Part shown: positions 34,847 through 42,512 of the stretch, one piece after another
Layout of the letters: each line of letters opens with the position of its first letter
Numbering within the stretch: position 1 is the stretch's first letter
Assembly: GCF_014168815.1 (NCBI RefSeq)
Contig: NZ_AP021972.1
Location: forward strand, 620,001-684,000
DNA from: Klebsiella sp. WP3-W18-ESBL-02
Lineage (GTDB): Bacteria > Pseudomonadota > Gammaproteobacteria > Enterobacterales > Enterobacteriaceae
Direction: 5' to 3'
DNA length: 64,000 bases
Translations under genes and position numbers: made by a program
The notes under the pieces: generated by a model
The model's database searches: none
What the model was told of the DNA's origin: nothing
Seen by the model: only the letters and a program-made list of their open reading frames with translations

Positions 34847-36001
34847 TTAAGCCTGCCACGGATGAATAATCACGCCTTGCACAACACGATTGACCGTGCC
34901 GCTGGCAGAGGGGGTATCTGGGGTATTGCCAACACGAATTGACTGAGTCAGCGCAAAGATCTGGGCGTACATCAGGAAGCAGAACGCCTGTTCCATGTCG
35001 ATAAACGAACGGGAAGGAGGCAGCAGAATATGCGGGCCAGCTTCGATGATGGCATCCGTTTCCGCGGCAATCGCGACCACGCGCATTGCCTGACGATCGC
35101 GGCGCAGTTCCGCCAGCAGATCCAGGTCGTACTGGCGCGTGTAAGAGTGGCTGGAGATGAACACCACGATAAGCGTTTCGTTATCGACCAGCGATTTTGG
35201 TCCGTGGCGGAAACCGGTTGGCGAGTCGTAGAAGGCCGCCAGTTTGCCGGCGGTTAGCTCCAGCACCTTCAGCGCAGACTCACGCGCGATACCTTGTAAT
35301 CCGCCGCTGCCCAGATAGACGACGCGTTTCCAGGCGCCGTCGCCAAAGACACCCAGGCTAAAATCACCGAGTGAGTCGAGGATCGCCTGGCTGCGATCGG
35401 CCACGTCCCGGAAGGTCTGGCTGTTAATGATCTCCGGCGCGAATACCGCCAGACAGCTTGCCATCATGGTGGTGATGCTGCTGGTCATGGCAAAGCCGCG
35501 ATCGTGCGTTTCGGCCGGCATCAGCAGGGCGAAAGCGTTATCGCTGTCGACCAGATTTTGGTACAGGCTGCCCGCTTCGTTACAGGTAATTGACAGGTGG
35601 TAGCACTCAGGAACGAACTGGTTGGCCAGCTCAACGGCAGCCACGCTCTCCGGGCTGTTGCCCGAGCGGGCAAATGAAACCAGCAGCAGCGGATGTGCCG
35701 GGTTCAGATAGTCCATTGGATTGGTGACGAGATCGGTGGTGGGTACGGCGCTGATATTTTTCCCCGTCTGGTGGCAAAGCCAGGGGGCAATCGTCTCGCC
35801 GATAAAGGCCGACGTTCCGGCGCCCGTCAGGACGATCCGCAGGTTTGGTTTGCGCAGCAGCGGCGCAAGAAAACCGTCGATCGCCGAGCGGTTTGCATCA
35901 ATATTTTTGAGTGAGCGGATCCAGCTAGCGGGCTGTTGGCGGATCTCTTTTTCGGTCCAGGTGCCGGTGGTCGCGGCAGCGGGGGTATAGGTTTCTGGCA
36001 T
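34847..36001 (-). CDS. agaS: Galactosamine-6-phosphate deaminase/isomerase AgaS
   Basis: This 384-residue SIS-domain protein (LTGAGTSAFIGETIAPWL; VSFARSGNSPESVAAVELA) converts GalN-6-P to tagatose-6-P and ammonia. Length equals E. coli AgaS. ATG 36001 (MPETYTP) follows AGGAC; the extension upstream would cover the AgaR operator. It heads the agaS-kbaY transcript from an internal promoter region within the aga cluster. Confidence 0.95.
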   Translation of the reverse strand: MPETYTPAAATTGTWTEKEIRQQPASWIRSLKNIDANRSAIDGFLAPLLRKPNLRIVLTGAGTSAFIGETIAPWLCHQTGKNISAVPTTDLVTNPMDYLNPAHPLLLVSFARSGNSPESVAAVELANQFVPECYHLSITCNEAGSLYQNLVDSDNAFALLMPAETHDRGFAMTSSITTMMASCLAVFAPEIINSQTFRDVADRSQAILDSLGDFSLGVFGDGAWKRVVYLGSGGLQGIARESALKVLELTAGKLAAFYDSPTGFRHGPKSLVDNETLIVVFISSHSYTRQYDLDLLAELRRDRQAMRVVAIAAETDAIIEAGPHILLPPSRSFIDMEQAFCFLMYAQIFALTQSIRVGNTPDTPSASGTVNRVVQGVIIHPWQA

Positions 36002-36052
36002 AACGTAGGTCCTTAGTCTTGTTAATTCCACATCAGACGCTGGCAAAAGCTG

Positions 36053-36078
36053 TTATCTTTCGTTTTGTTTCACTTGTT
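36053..36078 (+). promoter_or_regulatory. AgaR-type operator upstream of agaS
   Basis: TATCTTTCGTTTTGTTTCAC followed by TTGTT fits the AgaR consensus from E. coli (TTTCRTTTYRTTTY core) at nearly every base. It begins 51 bases upstream of the agaS ATG, in keeping with the known second aga promoter at agaS. Confidence 0.8.
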
Positions 36079-36137
36079 AACTTTAGCGGTTGATTAAAAT
36101 CTATAGAAAAGAAATCGAAAGGTCAATGGCGTGCGTA

Positions 36138-36175
36138 GAAATAAAACGAAAACTGTGATCGCAAAACGAAAGATA
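36138..36175 (-). promoter_or_regulatory. Second and third AgaR-type half-sites upstream of agaS
   Basis: Two minus-strand elements, AGTTTTCGTTTTATTTC and TATCTTTCGTTTTGC, face the plus-strand operator across about 60 AT-rich bases. The opposed layout could allow looping by tetrameric AgaR. Confidence 0.55.
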
Positions 36176-36299
36176 TATTTATATATTTGATATATAACGA
36201 TTAATATAGATTTTCGCTAAATGGCGCTGTTACTGATGGAAAGGAAAAGAAAGGCCTTGCGCGGATAAAGCGAAGGCCTGGCAGGAAAAAACGAAAGGA

Positions 36300-37433
36300 T
36301 TAATGGGTATAAGGCTGGCCCTGGATCCAGAGATGCTGCAGATGCAGGCCGCCGTCGAGCGCAATGATGTTGGCGCGCTTGCCTGGTTTGAGCGACCCCA
36401 ACTGACTATCGATACCGAGCAGGCGAGCCGGATGCAGCGAAGCCATGTGGATCGCGTCTTCCGCCGTCATTCCCGCGAGTTCGACCATATGACGTACGGC
36501 AGCGTCAACCGACAGGGTACTTCCGGCCAGGCCACCCGAGGCGGTGCGAACGATCCCGCCGCGCATGTCGACCTGTTCGCCGCAGAGCGTGTAGCGGCCG
36601 TCGGGCATTCCGGCCGCCTGCATGGCATCGGTAATCAGCACAATTCTCTCTTTTGCGCAGATGCCGCAGAGCCGCATCGCCGCTGGATGGACATGATGGC
36701 CGTCGGCGATGAGCTCAAGCCATGCGCGCGGATCGGTGAGCCCCGCGCCCACCATTCCCGGTTCGCGATGATGCAGCCCGGTCATGCCGTTGTAGCAGTG
36801 CACTAACCCGTCCGCCCCTGCGTCAAACGCGGCGCGGGTTTGCGCCCAGGTTGCCGCGCTATGCCCTAACATAACCCGCACGCCCTGCTGTTTGAGATGC
36901 TGGATAGCCCGCAGCGCACCGGGTTTTTCCGGCGCTAACGCCACCACGCGAAGGGTATGTCGGGATACGGCTATCAACGTATCCAGTTCATCCGCGTCCA
37001 GCTCGCGAAATAGCTCGGGGGGATGGGCGCCTTTGTTCTGTGGCGTAAAGTAAGGCCCTTCCAGATAGCTCCCCAGTACCTGGGCGCCCGGCCCGCCTGA
37101 ATGATAGCGCTCGGCAATGCGCGCCAGCGTCCGGTGAATCGACGCCAGCGGCGCAGTCACCGTCGTGGGCAGCCAGGCGGCGACGCCCTCTTGCGCCTTA
37201 TGGTGGGCGAGTTTATCCAGCGTACCTGGCGCATCGTCCATCACATCAACGCCCGCGCCGCCGTGAACGTGAACATCGATATACGCGGGGCAAAGCAGCT
37301 CAGCATCACGCCAGACAATACCCGCCGGTATCGGTTCTATTGCGGCGATCGTGCCCGCTTCAATACGCAACTGACAATCATCCTGCCAACCGTACTCCGT
37401 TAACAGGCGGCGAGCGCGGAGAATTTGCGTCAT
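36300..37433 (-). CDS. agaA: N-acetylgalactosamine-6-phosphate deacetylase AgaA
   Basis: This 377-residue amidohydrolase-superfamily enzyme carries DVHVHGG metal ligands, LEGPYF, MLGHSAA, VHCYNGM and catalytic LITDAMQ motifs. It removes acetate from GalNAc-6-P. The gene is full length, unlike the truncated K-12 copy. The ATG overlaps the agaF stop by four bases; the longer in-frame start would lie inside agaF. The homologue NagA is excluded by context. Confidence 0.95.
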   Translation of the reverse strand: MTQILRARRLLTEYGWQDDCQLRIEAGTIAAIEPIPAGIVWRDAELLCPAYIDVHVHGGAGVDVMDDAPGTLDKLAHHKAQEGVAAWLPTTVTAPLASIHRTLARIAERYHSGGPGAQVLGSYLEGPYFTPQNKGAHPPELFRELDADELDTLIAVSRHTLRVVALAPEKPGALRAIQHLKQQGVRVMLGHSAATWAQTRAAFDAGADGLVHCYNGMTGLHHREPGMVGAGLTDPRAWLELIADGHHVHPAAMRLCGICAKERIVLITDAMQAAGMPDGRYTLCGEQVDMRGGIVRTASGGLAGSTLSVDAAVRHMVELAGMTAEDAIHMASLHPARLLGIDSQLGSLKPGKRANIIALDGGLHLQHLWIQGQPYTH

Positions 37434-37864
37434 ATGCCTTCCTCTACGGGGGACGCCTCGCGACAGCGTCCCAGCTCGTCGACCAGGCTGGTTAAGCCGC
37501 GATGCCCGCACTCCAGCGCCTGTAGTCGGAAGGCCTCGCCGCTTAATCCATCGCGGTCCAGCACCATTTCCAGCAGCAGCTGGAGGTTGGTGCCGGCGAT
37601 CACTTCGCGCCCGGCCTTTTGCATTGCCAGGGTTGATGCCACGCGAAATGGCGTGCCGCCGAGCAGGTCGGTCAGAAACACGATATCTTCTTCAGCATCC
37701 AGCGTAGCCACCGCCTGTTCCAGCTGTTCGGTAAGCCGCGCGGTGGTTGAGGTTTCCGGAAAATCAATCGCGATAAACTGCGTTTGCTCACCGAGGATCT
37801 GCCGCATGGCTTTTTCCATTCCGCTGGCGAAGCCGCCGTGACCGGTCAAAATAATACCTAACAT
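37430..37864 (-). CDS. agaF: PTS GalNAc-specific EIIA component AgaF
   Basis: The 144-residue mannose-family EIIA has the phospho-histidine His9 in ILTGHGGFASGME. It accepts phosphate from HPr and passes it to AgaV. K-12 lacks this gene by deletion; here it is intact between agaE (17-base gap) and agaA (four-base overlap), making a complete EIIABCD set. Confidence 0.94.
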   Translation of the reverse strand: MLGIILTGHGGFASGMEKAMRQILGEQTQFIAIDFPETSTTARLTEQLEQAVATLDAEEDIVFLTDLLGGTPFRVASTLAMQKAGREVIAGTNLQLLLEMVLDRDGLSGEAFRLQALECGHRGLTSLVDELGRCREASPVEEGI

Positions 37865-37881
37865 CGAGGACCTCTTTTGCT

Positions 37882-38760
37882 TTACAGGAAGTGGCAGAAT
37901 TTACCGACGACGCCCAGCACCACGGTGATGGCGATCAGGCGCAGCGGACTCCAGCCGCGGCGTACCAGCCAGAACATCGTCAGGGTGTAGACCAGCGGTA
38001 AAAAGGCGGGCATGAGCTTGTCGATAACGTCGGCCTGCAGTTTGACGACCGCATCGCCGGCTTTAATTTCGAGCGTGGTGTTCAGGCGAACGTAGGTTGC
38101 CACCAGTGCACCAATCACCGTCATCCCGACGATAGAGGCGGCGTGGCCGACTTTTTTGGTGTTGGCCTTGATAAGCGGAATCGCCGCCACGCCCATTCGG
38201 TAGGCATAGTGGGCCAGGCCGAAGCGCAGGCCGAGATGCACCACGTTAAACAGCACGATAAACACCACGGCGCCAAGAATGGATCCCTGTAACGCGAGGC
38301 TGGCGCCAATCCCGCCGCAAATAGGCAGCAGCGTTAACCAGAACATGGCATCGCCAATCCCGCCCAGCGGCGCGCCGACGGCAATTTTGGTGCTTTGAAT
38401 ACTGTTAACGTCCTGTTTGGAGCGCTCCATCGCCAGAATGATGCCGATGACAAAGGTCACCAGGAAAGGGTGGGTGTTGAAGAATCCCATGTGGCCTTTC
38501 ATGGCTCTCGCCAGATCGCGCTTGTTGGTATGAATTTTTTTCAGCGCAGGCAGCAGGCCGTAAAGCCAGCCGGAGGCCTGCATACGTTCATAGTTAAAGG
38601 ACGCCTGTAGCAGCATGGAACGCCAGGCGACGCGGTTGATATCTTTTTTGGTCAGCTCAGCGCCAATGGTTTGATCTTCATAAATGTTTTCGTTTACGCC
38701 GGTCAGCAGCGTTTCTTCATTCTCGGAAACATTCGGCAGAGTCTGTTGATTAGATGCCAT
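37882..38760 (-). CDS. agaE: PTS GalNAc-specific EIID component AgaE
   Basis: This 292-residue mannose-family EIID inner-membrane protein (MLLQASFNYERMQASGW, VGAPLGGIGDAMFWLTLLPI) builds the sugar channel together with AgaW. ATG 38760 (MASNQQT) is chosen, overlapping the agaW stop by 11 bases; an upstream start would lie deep in agaW. Confidence 0.94.
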   Translation of the reverse strand: MASNQQTLPNVSENEETLLTGVNENIYEDQTIGAELTKKDINRVAWRSMLLQASFNYERMQASGWLYGLLPALKKIHTNKRDLARAMKGHMGFFNTHPFLVTFVIGIILAMERSKQDVNSIQSTKIAVGAPLGGIGDAMFWLTLLPICGGIGASLALQGSILGAVVFIVLFNVVHLGLRFGLAHYAYRMGVAAIPLIKANTKKVGHAASIVGMTVIGALVATYVRLNTTLEIKAGDAVVKLQADVIDKLMPAFLPLVYTLTMFWLVRRGWSPLRLIAITVVLGVVGKFCHFL

Positions 38761-39529
38761 CTTCGAATTCCTCTTTCTGTGCCGCAGGTTGGGTCGGTTC
38801 AGGGGATTTACGCAGCAGGTCAATCAGCGCCATCGCCAGCGCCGCAGCGGCGATAGCCAGCACGGGAAGCTTGAGCCAGGCCGCGGCAACGAAACCGATA
38901 ATGAAGTACGGAATGTAGACGTTTTTCATCATGATTTTCAGCAGGACGGCAAAGCCGATGGCTGGCATGATGCCGCCCGCGACGCCCAGGCCGTCAATCA
39001 GGCGTTCCGGCAGCACGTCAATGGCGGTTTTGGCGTGTTCAGCCCCGAAGTAAATCGGTAAAAAAGCGCACAGGAAGTAGAACGTGCCTAACGCCAGCAG
39101 CGCCAGATAGTTAACCCGTTCAATACCGTCGGTGTCGGCGTTTGCCGCCATACGGTCGCAGCGAGACATCACGCCGGACATGACCGAGAACAGGAAAGTA
39201 ATCCCCATCTGTACCGCTACGGCGAACGGTACCGCGACCCCGACGGCGACGTCAGGTTTCACGCCGGTAGTGATGGCGAACGTGGTACCGACGATGGTGC
39301 CGATAATCACGTTTGGCGGCTGAGCGCCCGCCAGCGGGGCCAGGCCCATCCACACCAACTCCAGCGTACCGCCGGTTAAAATACCGGTATGCAGATCGCC
39401 GAGGATCAGGCCGACCAGCGGCCCAAGCACCACCGGGCGGTGCATGTGGGTTAAGCCGTTGAACATATCCAGACCCGCAATAAAGGCAAGAATGCCTAAT
39501 GCAAAAGCCTGCAACAGACTAATTTCCAT
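38750..39529 (-). CDS. agaW: PTS GalNAc-specific EIIC component AgaW
   Basis: The 259-residue mannose-family EIIC protein has multiple membrane helices and the family stretch GGTLELVWMGLAPLAGAQPPN. It is full length, in contrast to the shortened K-12 AgaW. It lies ten bases after agaV and overlaps agaE. Confidence 0.95.
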   Translation of the reverse strand: MEISLLQAFALGILAFIAGLDMFNGLTHMHRPVVLGPLVGLILGDLHTGILTGGTLELVWMGLAPLAGAQPPNVIIGTIVGTTFAITTGVKPDVAVGVAVPFAVAVQMGITFLFSVMSGVMSRCDRMAANADTDGIERVNYLALLALGTFYFLCAFLPIYFGAEHAKTAIDVLPERLIDGLGVAGGIMPAIGFAVLLKIMMKNVYIPYFIIGFVAAAWLKLPVLAIAAAALAMALIDLLRKSPEPTQPAAQKEEFEDGI

Positions 39530-39539
39530 TGTGAATCCC

Positions 39540-40013
39540 TCAAAGTAGTTTAAAGAGATCCAAAGCAGGTTCTGTGGGCACGCCCTGAACGAAACATTCC
39601 ACGCCGGCGGCCTTCAGGCCGTTGAACGCGTGGACATCGTTGGCATCGACAGAAACCGTTTTGGCAATTTGTGTTTTTCCTTCGGCGTAGTGCATGTTGC
39701 CTACGTTGATGCGCGTGATGGGGACACCGCCCTCAACCAGCGTAAGGAAATCCCCCGGCGTTCTGCACACCAGTAAAATTTTCTGCCGGTCGGCGGCGCG
39801 GTGGATGTTGTCGATCGTTTTTTGCAGCGACCAGAAGCGCACGGCGATCCCTTCAGCCAGCACCATTTCCATCAGGTTCTGTTGAACGGTGTCTTCTGCG
39901 ACTTCATCGTTGGCGACCAGCACCAGATTTGCCCCCGCAAATCCTACCCACTGCACGCCAACCTGGCCGTGGATCAGGCGTTCATCTATGCGGCTTAATA
40001 CAATATTTGGCAT
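39540..40013 (-). CDS. agaV: PTS GalNAc-specific EIIB component AgaV
   Basis: This 157-residue mannose-family EIIB has the phospho-histidine His15 in RIDERLIHGQVG. It phosphorylates the incoming sugar. ATG 40013 follows GAGG; the longer in-frame ORF runs back into kbaZ and is rejected. It lies 19 bases after kbaZ. Confidence 0.95.
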   Translation of the reverse strand: MPNIVLSRIDERLIHGQVGVQWVGFAGANLVLVANDEVAEDTVQQNLMEMVLAEGIAVRFWSLQKTIDNIHRAADRQKILLVCRTPGDFLTLVEGGVPITRINVGNMHYAEGKTQIAKTVSVDANDVHAFNGLKAAGVECFVQGVPTEPALDLFKLL

Positions 40014-40032
40014 CGCGTTTTCCTCTTTGTTG

Positions 40033-41328
40033 TTATCCGTTATGGGGGGTAACGCCCTGACAGGCGGCATGGTACTGCTGCAGTATGTCCTGAATGTGGC
40101 TGATGATGAGTTCTCGCGGCGTTGCGTTGAGATCTCCCTCGCGGACTTTGACGTACTGCAACGGTAAATACTGGCTGATGAGCGGTAGCGGAATAGGTTC
40201 GTCCGCCAGATTGCGCACCAGCCGCGCGAAGGCATCATCAATCTGCCCATCAGGCCAGTAGTAGCGCACGCGGTCGGAATAGCTATAGCCGCGCGCCAGT
40301 CGCCGCGCGTTGCCGTCACCGTGATAATGGCTCTGCCAGTATTCCGGGCGATCGAGCATGACGCTCTCCAGAACGTTACGCAGGCCAGAACAGGCTTTAG
40401 CGGGCAGCAGTTCTTCTTCGATCGCCGCCAGTGAAAACAGCGCTTCGCGCAGGGCGAAGGTTAGCGCCGGACCCACTTTCAGGATGGCGAAGTGATCGAC
40501 CACCAGCTGGCGCAGCGATTGTGGCGTCTGGTAATCGGTGGAATGCGCTTCGAACACCAGCGTGTCATAGGCTTCCACCATCTTGCTCAGCGCGACGGCT
40601 TTTTGCGGCTGATAATCAATGATATGGGTATGATCGAATTCGACGCCGGGCTGTACGACCAGCGCAATAATGCGTGGCCACACGGCGTTCAGCCCCTGCT
40701 TTTCAAACGCGTGGCGATGGGCTTCCAGCGTGGCCCGTGCTGCTTCAGGCGTGGTGACCGCCAGTTCGGTTAAGGTTTCATGGGCACCGCCGGGTACCGG
40801 CACCTCGGTCCCGATCACGTAGACCAGATCCGATTCGCCAAACAGCGCGGCGTGGGTTTCTTCGGCGATTTTTGCCAGACGCGCGGCGCGTTCGGCGACG
40901 ATCTCGTCGGTGAGCGGAACCGGATCGCCCTGACAGGACATGCTGCAATCGAGGTGGATCTTTTTAAATCCAGCGGACACATAGCTTTTGATCAGATCGT
41001 CAGCGTGAGCCATCGCGATCTCTGCTGGCAGATCCTGCCAACGGTTGGGACCGAGATGATCGCCGCCGAGGATCAGCTGCGTTTGGGGAAAATGCATCGC
41101 GTCGGCCAGCCCGCAGACAAAGCCGCGAAAATCGGCTGGCGTCATGCCGGTGTAGCCGCCAAACTGGTCAACCTGGTTTGAGGTTGCTTCGATCAGCAGC
41201 GGCGCCTGGTTGGCGTGGGCGTAGCGTATGGCAGATTCCAGTACCAGTGGATGCGCGGAACAAACGGCATAAATCCCGTTTGCCTTCCCCCGTTTATGCT
41301 GCTCCACCATGTTAGTCAGATGTTTCAC
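40033..41328 (-). CDS. kbaZ: Tagatose-1,6-bisphosphate aldolase subunit KbaZ
   Basis: This 431-residue GatZ/KbaZ-family protein keeps KbaY active and stable (LGGDHLGPNRWQDLPAE, HLDCSMSC, EVPVPGGAHETL). The start is placed at GTG 41328 (KHLTNMVEQH), behind GGAGAGGAAA and aligned with E. coli KbaZ. The ATG-led extension to 41394 would run through the AgaR operator at 41359-41384. It heads the kbaZ-agaVWEF-agaA transcript, divergent from agaR. Confidence 0.93.
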   Translation of the reverse strand: MKHLTNMVEQHKRGKANGIYAVCSAHPLVLESAIRYAHANQAPLLIEATSNQVDQFGGYTGMTPADFRGFVCGLADAMHFPQTQLILGGDHLGPNRWQDLPAEIAMAHADDLIKSYVSAGFKKIHLDCSMSCQGDPVPLTDEIVAERAARLAKIAEETHAALFGESDLVYVIGTEVPVPGGAHETLTELAVTTPEAARATLEAHRHAFEKQGLNAVWPRIIALVVQPGVEFDHTHIIDYQPQKAVALSKMVEAYDTLVFEAHSTDYQTPQSLRQLVVDHFAILKVGPALTFALREALFSLAAIEEELLPAKACSGLRNVLESVMLDRPEYWQSHYHGDGNARRLARGYSYSDRVRYYWPDGQIDDAFARLVRNLADEPIPLPLISQYLPLQYVKVREGDLNATPRELIISHIQDILQQYHAACQGVTPHNG

Positions 41329-41358
41329 TTTCCTCTCCAGGTCAGATGATGGTGACAT

Positions 41359-41384
41359 CGTTCTTTCGTTTTGTTTCATTTGAT
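41359..41384 (+). promoter_or_regulatory. AgaR-type operator upstream of kbaZ
   Basis: GTTCTTTCGTTTTGTTTCAT then TTGAT matches the AgaR motif and nearly copies the site upstream of agaS. It lies 31 bases before the kbaZ GTG. Confidence 0.8.
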
Positions 41385-41405
41385 ACTGCATCATGGTGTG
41401 TTAAA

Positions 41406-41462
41406 AATAAAACGAAAGATAATAGTTTTCCGATCTGTTTCACAAAAGAAACATAATGAAAG
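41406..41462. promoter_or_regulatory. Two further AgaR-like sites between kbaZ and agaR
   Basis: AATAAAACGAAAGATA (41406-41421) and CACAAAAGAAACATAATGAA followed by AG (41441-41462) are minus-strand versions of the TTTCRTTT motif, the second with mismatches. Confidence 0.55.
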
Positions 41463-41537
41463 GTTTGTGCCCGGTGTTGCGGCCATTCTTTCGGCTTTTT
41501 AAGGCTTGCATTCCGATAAAAGAAAGGCGTTAATAAG

Positions 41538-41561
41538 CCAAACGAAATGAAACGAAAGAAA
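41538..41561 (-). promoter_or_regulatory. AgaR-type operator upstream of agaR
   Basis: On the minus strand TTTCTTTCGTTTCATTTCGT continues with TTGG, a close match to the AgaR motif. It ends 18 bases before the agaR ATG, so it probably gives autoregulation. Confidence 0.75.
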
Positions 41562-41579
41562 TTGATCAAAGGATTACTT

Positions 41580-42395
41580 ATGAGCAACACCGACTCTTCT
41601 GCGGATAAGCGGGTGCCTGGAACCAGCGAAAGGCGTGAGCAGATCATCCAGCGGTTGCGACAGCAGGGAAGCGTGCAGGTCAACGATCTTTCCGTGCTGT
41701 TTGGCGTTTCGACCGTGACGATCCGCAACGATCTGGCCTTTCTTGAAAAGCAGGGTATTGCCGTGCGGGCCTACGGCGGTGCGCTGATTTGCGACGGTAA
41801 TACGCCGGGCGCAGAACCCTCCGTTGAAGATAAAAGTTCGCTGAATACGGCGGTGAAACGGCGTATCGCCAGGGCCGCCGTTGAGTTTATTAAGCCGGGG
41901 CATCGGGTGATTCTGGATTCGGGCACTACAACCTATGAAATCGCGCGGCTGATGCGTCATCACAGCGATGTGATTGCTATGACTAACGGTATGAATGTCG
42001 CCAATGCGTTGCTGGAAGCAGAAGGCGTTGAGCTGTTGATGACCGGTGGGCATCTGCGCCGCCAATCGCAGTCGTTCTATGGCGATCAGGCTGAGCAATC
42101 GCTGCAAAACTACCACTTTGACATGCTGTTTCTCGGCGTTGATGCTATCGATCTGGAGCGTGGAATCAGCACGCATAATGAAGATGAAGCGCGGCTGAAC
42201 CGGCGCATGAGCGAAGTGGCTGAGAAGATCATCGTGGTGACCGACTCCAGCAAATTTAATCGCTCAAGCCTGCATAAGATTATTGATATGCAGCGTGTGG
42301 ATATGATCATCGTGGATGAGGGGATCCCGCAGGAGAGCCTCGACGGATTACGTAAGAGCGGTATCGACGTGATTCTGGTGGCGCTGTCGGAATAA
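41580..42395 (+). CDS. agaR: DeoR-family repressor AgaR
   Basis: The 271-residue repressor has an N-terminal helix-turn-helix (VQVNDLSVLFGVSTVTIRNDLAFLEKQGIAVRAYGGAL) and a C-terminal sugar-phosphate effector domain (VILDSGTTTYEIARLM, FLGVDAIDLERGISTHNEDEARLN). It controls the aga genes in response to GalNAc or GalN catabolites. ATG 41580 (MSNTDSS) follows AAAGGA and aligns with E. coli; the start at 41547 lies on the operator and is rejected. Confidence 0.95.
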   Translation: MSNTDSSADKRVPGTSERREQIIQRLRQQGSVQVNDLSVLFGVSTVTIRNDLAFLEKQGIAVRAYGGALICDGNTPGAEPSVEDKSSLNTAVKRRIARAAVEFIKPGHRVILDSGTTTYEIARLMRHHSDVIAMTNGMNVANALLEAEGVELLMTGGHLRRQSQSFYGDQAEQSLQNYHFDMLFLGVDAIDLERGISTHNEDEARLNRRMSEVAEKIIVVTDSSKFNRSSLHKIIDMQRVDMIIVDEGIPQESLDGLRKSGIDVILVALSE

Positions 42396-42454
42396 AAAAG
42401 GGGCGCCCTGGCGTAATGCTGGTCCGTTAAGGCGTTGAAGTCAGGGCAGGAACG

Positions 42455-42488
42455 GTAGGCCGGATGTCGCTTTGCTTATCCGGCCTAC
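42455..42488. repeat. REP element between agaR and garD
   Basis: GTAGGCCGGATGTCGCTTTG followed by CTTATCCGGCCTAC forms one REP stem in the convergent gap. A GC-rich dyad next to an A6 run at 42396-42415 could end garD transcription on the minus strand, but its loop is too small for confidence. Confidence 0.8.
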
Positions 42489-42512
42489 GTATTTTCGATT
42501 GGCCGTCTGCCG

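Noticed and set aside
29185..42395. The aga region as a genomic island with integrase and att sites
   Set aside because: No integrase, tRNA, direct repeats or IS remnants are visible; gene order is the normal aga order apart from the three-gene operon.
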